Source of the DNA: Bacillota bacterium
GTDB taxonomy: Bacteria; Bacillota; Clostridia; Oscillospirales; JAKOTC01
Direction of reading: 5' to 3'
Length of the DNA stretch: 5,139 nt
Assembly (NCBI GenBank): GCA_029776465.1
Contig: JAKOTC010000223.1
Coordinates: 1 to 5,139, forward strand
The position numbers and the translations under genes are program-made. The notes under the pieces were generated by a model. That model saw only the letters and a program-made list of their open reading frames with translations. It was not told where the DNA came from and did not search any database. This document shows positions 1 to 4,338 of this stretch, piece after piece (position 1 is the first letter of the stretch; each line of letters begins with the position of its first letter).

Positions 1-25
1 CCCCTCTCTGACTTTGCTTCTTTTG

Positions 26-54
26 GTACTTTTCTTTCAAATAAAGAAAAGTAC
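26..54. repeat. AT-rich perfect 12-bp inverted repeat (hairpin)
   Basis: The arms GTACTTTTCTTT (26-37) and AAAGAAAAGTAC (43-54) are perfectly complementary around a 5-nt CAAAT loop. No clean T-run follows the stem on either strand, so it is not a textbook intrinsic terminator. The flanking TTTGCTTCTTTTG is also low in complexity. Its position far downstream of prs and the perfect arms suggest an interspersed palindromic repeat or a back-up terminator. The inverted repeat is certain; its role is unknown. Confidence 0.65.
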
Positions 55-132
55 ACATATCTTTTGAAGGTTAAGGCAAGAGCGAGAGGAAGGGAGAATT
101 ATAAATTGTTATTGTCCCAATTGGGATTGGGA

Positions 133-321
133 GCGGCGACTCGCCGCCGGCAACTTGCCGCAAAAAAGCCGTGGCGGATGGCCACGGCTTGATTTTATAT
201 GATGCGATTGTTTTGCAGATATTGCCGCCGATGGGTGTGAGCGTTACTCCCAAGTGCGGCCATTCGCCGCACGCTAATTGGAAGCGGCACTGCCGCCGCG
301 AACCGGGGGTGGCGACTCGTC
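133..321. repeat. Cluster of five related GC-rich hairpins downstream of prs
   Basis: Five short palindromes share a GCGGCnAC-TnGCCGC-like core: 133-147 (GCGGCGA-C-TCGCCGC), 148-160 (CGGCAA-C-TTGCCG), 254-272 (GTGCGGC-CATTC-GCCGCAC), 284-296 (GCGGCA-C-TGCCGC) and a degenerate one at 311-321 (GGCGA-C-TCGTC). A separate 12-bp palindrome, TCCCAATTGGGA, lies at 115-126. No T-tract follows any of them, so they are not terminators by themselves. They resemble REP/PU-type intergenic palindromes in position and form; that assignment is an inference. The last copy reaches the base before the prs stop codon. Apart from these, the terminator and the hairpin at 26-54, I see nothing in the 1-322 spacer. 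Confidence 0.6.
162..190 (-). terminator. Intrinsic terminator of prs
   Basis: AAGCCGTGGC (166-175) and GCCACGGCTT (181-190) form a perfect 10-bp stem with a 5-nt loop. Read on the minus strand, the stem runs directly into six T residues (167-162), the form of a rho-independent terminator. On the plus strand the stem is followed by GATTTT, a much poorer U-tract, so the main direction is leftward. It lies about 130 bp past the prs stop with no gene between, so it most likely ends the prs transcript. Confidence 0.85.
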
Positions 322-322
322 C

Positions 323-1435
323 CTATTGTCTGTGGAGGAGCGCCTTGATTTTGTTGGCGGGATCCAGCAGACCGGAGATGGAGCGGTCGTAGTTGAGGGT
401 ATCGATGAGGTAGGCGATATATTTGGACATATCCACCTCGGTATACCAGGGCCGCTTTTTCAGCTCATCGGGACGGTAGTTGAGGTTGGTGGTAAAGATC
501 CGGGTAATCATTCCCTTCTCGTAGGCGGCGTCGAACCGCTCGATGCCCTCGCAGAAGAGTCCGAAGGTGGAGAAGACGAAGATCCGGTTGGCGTGCAGCG
601 CCTTCAGCTTTTCGCCGATATCCAGGATGGAGTCGCCGGAGGAGATGATATCGTCGACGATGATGACATCCTTGCCCTCCACCTTATCGCCCAAGAACTC
701 GTGGCTGATAATGGGGTTGCGGCCGTTGACAATGGTGGAATAGTCGCGGCGTTTATAGAACATACCCAGCTCCAGGCCCAGAAGGGAGGAGTAATAAATG
801 CAGCGGGACATACCGCCCTCGTCGGGGGAGATCAGCATGGTGTGCTTGCAGTCAAGCTGCGCGTCGGGAACGGCGCGAACCAGCGCTTTAATCATCTGAT
901 AATAGGGCTGAACATTTTCAAAACCGCCCAGGGGGATCGCGTTTTGAACCCTGGAATCGTGGGCGTCGAAGGTGAGGATGTTTTCCACCCCCAGGTTTTT
1001 CAGCTCTTGCAGGGCCAGGGCGCAGTCCAGGGACTCGCGGCCCGAACGGCGGTGCTGGCGGCCCTCATAAAGATAGGGCATGATGACATTGATGCGGCGG
1101 GTCTTGCCGCTGGTAGCCAAAATGATCCGCTTCAGATCCTGAAAATGATCGTCGGGGCTCATGTTGGTTTCAAAACCGTACATACGGTATTTCACACCGT
1201 AGTTCAGAACGTCGCAGATGATGAACAGGTCACTGCCGCGAACCGATTGGCCGATAATGCCCTTTCCTTCGCCGGATCCGAAACGGGGGCAGTTTGCCTT
1301 GATGAGGAAATTGCTGTCCTCCTGGTTCCTCCATTCGCGAATGTAGTTGTTGACGCGGTTTGCAATCTCTTCGCAGCCCTTCATGGCAACAATGCCGAGT
1401 TCTCCAACCGGGATGGCTAAATCTCCGCAGGTCAC
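323..1435 (-). CDS. prs: Ribose-phosphate pyrophosphokinase (PRPP synthetase), long clostridial form
   Basis: Cytoplasmic enzyme transferring pyrophosphate from ATP to ribose 5-phosphate, making PRPP for purine, pyrimidine, His, Trp and NAD synthesis. With the GTG start it has 370 residues, against about 315 for classical bacterial Prs. Visible motifs: RFGSGE (51-56) and SVRGSD (64-69), matching the FSDGE/VRG region; RQHRRSGRE (126-134), the ATP-binding RQDRK region; FDAHD (156-160); SPDEGG (203-208); the catalytic flexible-loop KRR (228-230); and the PRPP loop VDDIISSGDS (260-269). The segment at 92-103 (MSPDDHFQDLKR) is, from memory, typical of clostridial homologues. A GTG start at 1435 is preferred because GGAAGGAG ends 7 nt upstream; an ATG at 1441 has only 1 nt of spacing. 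An ATG at 1606 lies upstream of the predicted transcription start. The stop is TAG. The gene is monocistronic and divergent from phoH, with its own promoter and terminator. Function is confident; the exact start is uncertain by two codons. Confidence 0.93.
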   Translation of the reverse strand: MTCGDLAIPVGELGIVAMKGCEEIANRVNNYIREWRNQEDSNFLIKANCPRFGSGEGKGIIGQSVRGSDLFIICDVLNYGVKYRMYGFETNMSPDDHFQDLKRIILATSGKTRRINVIMPYLYEGRQHRRSGRESLDCALALQELKNLGVENILTFDAHDSRVQNAIPLGGFENVQPYYQMIKALVRAVPDAQLDCKHTMLISPDEGGMSRCIYYSSLLGLELGMFYKRRDYSTIVNGRNPIISHEFLGDKVEGKDVIIVDDIISSGDSILDIGEKLKALHANRIFVFSTFGLFCEGIERFDAAYEKGMITRIFTTNLNYRPDELKKRPWYTEVDMSKYIAYLIDTLNYDRSISGLLDPANKIKALLHRQ

Positions 1436-1442
1436 GCACATT

Positions 1443-1450
1443 CTCCTTCC
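1443..1450 (-). promoter_or_regulatory. Shine-Dalgarno site of prs (decides the start)
   Basis: On the minus strand GGAAGGAG (1450 to 1443) is a strong ribosome-binding site. It sits 7 nt before GTG at 1435 but only 1 nt before ATG at 1441, so spacing favours GTG. If GGAAGG alone pairs with the 16S tail, the gap to ATG would be 3 nt, still short. Confidence 0.7.
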
Positions 1451-1555
1451 TGGGTTTTGGTATTCTGATATGAAATTGTACAAAGAGTTTAGAAACAAAA
1501 ACAAACCATGCAGCATGAAGGCCGAAGGTTGTCGAAATCTTGGTCTTTGCAATTT

Positions 1556-1584
1556 ATTATAACATGTTTTCGAAACCTTCTCAA
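1556..1584 (-). promoter_or_regulatory. Sigma-A-type promoter of prs
   Basis: On the minus strand TTGAGA (1584-1579, five of six bases match TTGACA) and a perfect TATAAT (1561-1556) are separated by 17 bp. Transcription would begin near 1549, giving a leader of about 110 nt before the start codon. The leader contains a short CATG-CTG-CATG palindrome (plus-strand 1507-1517), but I recognise no riboswitch or purine-repressor box in it. The promoter position argues against translation starting at 1606. Confidence 0.75.
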
Positions 1585-1796
1585 TAGATTGACGGAAATT
1601 TAACAATAGAACATCTTGGGCAGTTCTCGAAAATTTTGATAAATAATACCTAACAGAGAGTGGAATTTCACCTTTTTATGCCGATAAATAATATGGCCAA
1701 GGAGAACCGAAAAAATCAGGGGGCGTTTGAAAAATGACTTGCGGCAAGCGGGCCGAAAGGAAACGCTTGTGACGGGATGAAAGGGGCATAATTTTT

Positions 1797-1822
1797 CATT
1801 CTTCATTCTCCATTCTCAATTC
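1797..1822 (-). repeat. Heptad repeat array, copy A
   Basis: Read on the plus strand this is CATTCTT-CATTCTC-CATTCTC-AATTC, three 7-base units plus a partial one. The minus strand reads GAATTGAGAATGGAGAATG, the same family as the copies at 3386, 4141 and 4297. It lies about 50 bp upstream of the phoH -35 element. Function is unknown. Confidence 0.75.
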
Positions 1823-1869
1823 AAAAGGGCTTTGTGAAAACCTGAAGAATTATGCTTTAAATTTCATAA

Positions 1870-1902
1870 AACCGTGACAATCGGTTAAAATTATGTTATA
1901 AT
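1870..1902 (+). promoter_or_regulatory. Strong extended -10 promoter of phoH-ybeY with an inverted repeat over the -35
   Basis: GTGACA (1874-1879, five of six match TTGACA), a 17-bp spacer and a perfect TATAAT (1897-1902) preceded by TG-T (1894-1896) form a near-ideal extended -10 sigma-A promoter. AACCG (1870-1874) and CGGTT (1882-1886) form a 5-bp inverted repeat around TGACAAT that overlaps the -35, a possible operator. The expected transcription start, about 1908-1910, is only some 10 nt before the ATG at 1920. Confidence 0.75.
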
Positions 1903-1919
1903 GTAACAAAACTGGTGTA

Positions 1920-2900
1920 ATGGGGGCTTTTGCCATCGAACGCATTTTAGATATCGATCAGGTGGAGTATATTGCCTCCCTTTGCGGGGAGATGGATAAC
2001 CACCTGCGGATTGTTGAAAAAGCGCTGGGCGTGACGGTGGTCAACCGGGCCGGCCAGCTTAAAATCAACGGAGGCAGCGATGCCTGCGAGAAAGCGGTTA
2101 AGGTTTTTCAGGCCCTGCTGAGGCTGTTGGAAAAGGGACAGCCGATGGGGGCTCAAACCGTGGATTATTGTATCTCTGCCATCAACGAGGGCAGCGAAGA
2201 GGAACTGGTGGAACTGGCGGACAGCAGCACCATCTTCATCAGCCAGAGGGGCAAGCCGATCCGGCCCAAGACCACCGGTCAGAAGCGCTATGTGGAGGCC
2301 ATTCGCCGTCAGATTGTCACCATGGGCATCGGTCCGGCCGGTACGGGGAAAACCTATCTGGCTGTGGCCATGGCGGTGGCTGCCTTCACCAAGGGAGAGG
2401 TCAGCCGGATTGTGCTGACTCGTCCGGCCGTGGAGGCCGGCGAGAAGCTGGGCTTTTTGCCCGGCGACCTCCAGCAGAAAATCGACCCCTATTTGCGCCC
2501 ACTCCATGATGCGCTGTTTGATATGCTGGGCCCCGAGGCGGTGGCCAAGCATATGGAGCGGGGCAGCTTGGAAATCGCACCCCTGGCCTATATGCGCGGG
2601 CGGACCCTGGACGACTCCTTCATTATTCTGGACGAGGCCCAGAATACCACCCGCGAGCAGATGAAAATGTTCTTGACACGATTGGGCTTTAATTCTAAAG
2701 CGGTAATCACCGGCGACGTGACCCAGATTGACCTGGCCGAGCCCCGCAAGAGCGGCCTGCTTCAGGCGATGCGGGTTCTGCGGGATGTGGAGGGCATCGA
2801 TCAGGTGCGCTTCAGCGAGACCGACGTGGTGCGTCACCGGATTGTGAAGGATATTATCAAGGCGTATGCCAGGTATGAGGATGGAAAGGAGAAACTGTAA
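1920..2900 (+). CDS. phoH: PhoH-family ATPase (PhoH-like/YbeZ)
   Basis: Cytoplasmic P-loop ATPase of the PhoH/YbeZ family, 326 residues, a normal length. Family members are genetically and physically linked to YbeY and are thought to act in RNA processing and ribosome maturation; the exact substrate is not settled. Residues 1-75 form the KH-like N-terminal domain (LCGEMDNHLRIVEKALGVTV, 21-40). The ATPase domain has Walker A GPAGTGKT (138-145), TRPAVEAGEKLGFLPGD (167-183), Walker B FIILDEAQNTT (234-244), the sensor-like TGDVTQIDL (264-272) and DVVRHRIV (302-309). The ATG at 1920 is chosen because the family N-terminal domain begins within its first residues and an in-frame TAA lies at 1899-1901. 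No good Shine-Dalgarno precedes it, only GGTG 2 nt upstream. An internal ATG at 1992 would remove conserved sequence. The stop codon overlaps the ybeY start by one base, so the two are co-translated. Confidence 0.95.
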   Translation: MGAFAIERILDIDQVEYIASLCGEMDNHLRIVEKALGVTVVNRAGQLKINGGSDACEKAVKVFQALLRLLEKGQPMGAQTVDYCISAINEGSEEELVELADSSTIFISQRGKPIRPKTTGQKRYVEAIRRQIVTMGIGPAGTGKTYLAVAMAVAAFTKGEVSRIVLTRPAVEAGEKLGFLPGDLQQKIDPYLRPLHDALFDMLGPEAVAKHMERGSLEIAPLAYMRGRTLDDSFIILDEAQNTTREQMKMFLTRLGFNSKAVITGDVTQIDLAEPRKSGLLQAMRVLRDVEGIDQVRFSETDVVRHRIVKDIIKAYARYEDGKEKL

Positions 2901-3382
2901 TGGATTCACTGAAAGTAGTGATTTCAAATAATCAGCAGAAGGTTAAAATACCTACCGGCTTGAGGATGCTGATTCGCAGATGCTGCAACGCGGTGTTTGC
3001 CTACGAGCAGATTACCGAAGCCGCTGAAATCAATGTAACTTTTATCGACGACGAGGAAATTCGCCGTTTAAATAAGCAGTTCCGCAACAAGGATTCGGCC
3101 ACCGACGTGCTTTCGTTTCCCCTGGGCGAGCGGGGGAACTGGGACAAAAATCCCGAAACCGGCGCTTCCATGATCGGCGACATCGCCATCTCCATGGAGC
3201 GGGCCCTGGAACAGGCCGAGCGGGCGGGTCACGGCCTGAAATGGGAGGTTGCGGTGCTGACCATTCACTCGGCCCTTCATCTGCTGGGCTATGACCACGA
3301 GCAGGGCGGCATCGAGGCTGTGCAGATGAAGGAGAAAGAGGATTACTTAATCAATCTCATCGGCGTGACGAGAAAAGACTGA
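2900..3382 (+). CDS. ybeY: Endoribonuclease YbeY (16S rRNA maturation factor)
   Basis: Zinc-dependent single-strand endoribonuclease of the UPF0054/YbeY family, 160 residues, a typical length. In characterised bacteria it takes part in 16S rRNA 3'-end maturation and 70S quality control, working with Era and the PhoH-like ATPase. The signature HSALHLLGYDH (123-133) supplies the three zinc ligands H123, H127 and H133. Ser replaces the Gly commonly found after the first His. The conserved LNKQFRNKDSATDVLSFP block is at 57-74, and MIGDIAIS (91-98) is the family GDI strand. The ATG lies in a TAATG overlap with the phoH stop. AAAGGAG (2885-2891) is 8 nt upstream, so it has its own ribosome-binding site as well as coupling. 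A heptad repeat begins four bases after the stop. Confidence 0.95.
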   Translation: MDSLKVVISNNQQKVKIPTGLRMLIRRCCNAVFAYEQITEAAEINVTFIDDEEIRRLNKQFRNKDSATDVLSFPLGERGNWDKNPETGASMIGDIAISMERALEQAERAGHGLKWEVAVLTIHSALHLLGYDHEQGGIEAVQMKEKEDYLINLIGVTRKD

Positions 3383-3385
3383 TTC

Positions 3386-3410
3386 AATTGAGAATTGAGA
3401 ATGGAGAATT
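3386..3410 (+). repeat. Heptad repeat array, copy B
   Basis: AATT followed by GAGAATT-GAGAATG-GAGAATT: three tandem 7-base units, then a run of six G (3411-3416). It starts directly behind the ybeY stop codon (3380-3382). It has the same sequence family as copy A but the opposite orientation. Confidence 0.75.
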
Positions 3411-3442
3411 GGGGGGACGAACAGACTCCCCAAGGCAGGGAT

Positions 3443-3494
3443 AAAACCGGTGAGACCCGAGACGATTTTCGTTGTCAGGCAAGCCCGGTTTTTT
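3443..3494 (+). terminator. Terminator-like structured element between ybeY and dgkA
   Basis: AAAACCGG (3443-3450) pairs perfectly with CCGGTTTT (3485-3492), and T residues run from 3489 to 3494, so the outer 8-bp stem plus U-tract has terminator form. The 34-nt interior is large and can fold further: ACGA (3462-3465) pairs with TCGT (3469-3472) over a TTT loop, and GAC (3454-3456) with GTC (3474-3476). It may end the phoH-ybeY transcript or attenuate read-through into dgkA. I do not recognise a known riboswitch class. The stems are directly visible; activity is inferred. Confidence 0.5.
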
Positions 3495-3510
3495 AATTGA
3501 AAGGACCCCT

Positions 3511-3538
3511 TTGAACGGACAGACAGGATGGATTTAAT
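3511..3538 (+). promoter_or_regulatory. Possible weak promoter for dgkA
   Basis: TTGAAC (3511-3516, four of six match) and TTTAAT (3533-3538, five of six match) are 16 bp apart and lie just after the terminator-like element. Transcription would start near 3545, about 95 nt before dgkA. A CATAAT at 3540-3545 is a competing -10 without a well-spaced -35. The call is weak and rests mainly on the need for a promoter if the upstream element terminates. Confidence 0.3.
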
Positions 3539-3639
3539 ACATAATGTTGAAACCTTCGACAAGAGTACGGAAATTCAAGAGGATTTCGGGGGATTTCATT
3601 GGGACAGGCCGTCCGTCGGTCAATGGGTAAGAGGAATTT

Positions 3640-4134
3640 ATGAAGATCTTTCGAAGCTTTGCCTGCGCCTTTAAGGGAATATGGCGTTCCATCCGGTCAG
3701 AGCGGCATCTGCGGTTTCATTTCTTCGCCGCCTTCTGCGCCGGGTGGCTTGCCCTGCGCTTTCAGCTGACCAGGGGCGAGCTGGCGGCTTTATTGCTGAC
3801 CTTCGGGGCGGTGATCGGGATGGAGCTGGTCAACACCGCCATCGAGGTTTTGACCGACTGCATCATGCCCGGGTATCACCCCGCGGCCAAGGCGGCCAAG
3901 GATATCGCCGCCGCGGCCGTTTTGGTGGTCTCCCTCGGAGCGGTAGCCGAGGCGGTGGTCTTTTTCTGGCGCCCCGAGCAGTGGGCTTTGCTGTTTGAGT
4001 GGTTCGCCGAGCAGCCCTGGCGGATTGTGCTGGCCGCCGGCGTCCTCCTCCTCTGGGCCGCTTTTGTTTGGGGCTTTTGGAACAAACCCCTGCAGGAATA
4101 CGAAAAGTGGATGAACGAACACAGGGCCAATTGA
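3640..4134 (+). CDS. dgkA: Diacylglycerol kinase / undecaprenol kinase (DgkA family)
   Basis: Integral membrane lipid kinase of the prokaryotic DgkA family. In Gram-positive bacteria such proteins mainly phosphorylate undecaprenol, feeding the lipid carrier pool for cell-wall synthesis, so undecaprenol kinase is the likelier activity. An amphipathic N-terminus (1-27, with RSERHLRFH at 19-27) is followed by membrane segments at roughly 28-43, 48-70 and 89-110. The active-site signature is intact: GMELVNTAIEVLTD (60-73), with E62, N65, E69 and D73, then HPAAKAAKDIAAAAV (80-94), with K84, K87 and D88. At 164 residues it is longer than the usual 120-140; the extra C-terminus carries another hydrophobic segment (about 128-147) and a polar tail. 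The ATG at 3640 has GAGG (3631-3634) 5 nt upstream. The TGA stop (4132-4134) lies at the edge of a repeat region. It is separated from ybeY by 257 bp. Confidence 0.92.
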   Translation: MKIFRSFACAFKGIWRSIRSERHLRFHFFAAFCAGWLALRFQLTRGELAALLLTFGAVIGMELVNTAIEVLTDCIMPGYHPAAKAAKDIAAAAVLVVSLGAVAEAVVFFWRPEQWALLFEWFAEQPWRIVLAAGVLLLWAAFVWGFWNKPLQEYEKWMNEHRAN

Positions 4135-4140
4135 ATTGAA

Positions 4141-4315
4141 AATTGAGAATTGAGAATTAGGGGATGCCTCGCTTCCAAAACACAGAGGAATAGAAAGGCT
4201 TTAATGCTCCGCTTCCGAACCACAGTTAGAGAGAGGAAAATCCTTTGCTTCACAAACCAATGAATTGTTCGGAGAACCAAGAGAAAATATTTGCTTTAAT
4301 TCTCCATTCTCAATT
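4141..4315. mobile_element. MITE-like element with 19-bp terminal inverted repeats, between dgkA and era
   Basis: The left end AATTGAGAATTGAGAATTA (4141-4159) and the reverse complement of the right end (4297-4315), AATTGAGAATGGAGAATTA, agree at 18 of 19 positions. The 175-bp element has no coding capacity. Its ends are two arrays of the heptad family seen at 1797 and 3386, in opposite orientation. I see no clear target-site duplication, so mobility is inferred from shape only. If transcribed, the ends would pair into a long stem between dgkA and era. Confidence 0.5.
4164..4260 (+). repeat. Degenerate tandem repeats inside the MITE-like element
   Basis: A unit around GCTTCCAAAACACAG (4171-4185) recurs as GCTTCCGAACCACAG (4211-4225; 13 of 15 match) and more loosely as GCTTCACAAACCAA (4247-4260). 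The similarity of the first two extends left to 4164 and 4204 (18 of 22 match over the longer stretch). Period is about 40 then 36 bp. The units lie wholly between the inverted ends of the element, and no protein is encoded. Function is unknown. Confidence 0.6.
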
Positions 4316-4338
4316 ATAAAATTATAAAAAGGAGTTTT

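Larger units (their letters stand above)
1442..1919. other. Divergent spacer between prs and phoH
   Basis: This 478-bp non-coding stretch holds the prs ribosome-binding site, leader and promoter, a heptad-repeat array (1797-1822) and the phoH promoter. In its middle, GCGTTT (1723-1728) and AAACGC (1761-1766) could enclose a small hairpin, CTTGC-G-GCAAG (1738-1748). No T-tract follows, and I cannot assign a function. An open frame on the minus strand (1600-1806) starts inside the repeat array, lacks a ribosome-binding site and overlaps nothing recognisable, so it is not called. I see nothing else in 1607-1796. Confidence 0.6.

Noticed and set aside
71..253. Minus-strand frame of 60 codons downstream of prs
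   Set aside because: It spans the prs terminator and the GC-rich hairpins, and its sequence is explained by those repeats.
278..1420. Long plus-strand frame of 380 codons opposite prs
   Set aside because: It is the antisense shadow of a GC-rich gene. It has no family motifs, and prs on the other strand has a full set of catalytic motifs, promoter and terminator.
1442..1606. N-terminal extension of prs to the ATG at 1606
   Set aside because: The predicted promoter and transcription start (near 1549) lie inside it, the extension has no family similarity, and the good ribosome-binding site is at 1443-1450.
1600..1806. Minus-strand frame of 68 codons in the divergent spacer
   Set aside because: It starts inside a heptad repeat, lacks a ribosome-binding site, matches no family I know and runs to the prs promoter region.
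1947..2927. Long minus-strand frame of 326 codons opposite phoH
   Set aside because: Antisense shadow of phoH, rich in His, Leu and Gly as expected from reversed GC-rich codons, with no ribosome-binding site or recognisable domain.
3443..3494. Known riboswitch upstream of dgkA
   Set aside because: Compared by eye with the cores of ZTP, THF, fluoride, preQ1 and cyclic-di-GMP riboswitches, none of the conserved elements appears.
1797..4315. CRISPR array made of the short repeats
   Set aside because: The repeats are 7-base tandem units without unique spacers of regular length, lie in separate spacers in both orientations, and no cas gene is present.
4291..4320. Promoter of era inside the right end of the MITE-like element (TTGCTT with 18 bp to TATAAA)
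   Set aside because: The -35 matches only three of six bases and transcription would start at about the ribosome-binding site, leaving too little leader, so it is not listed as a feature.
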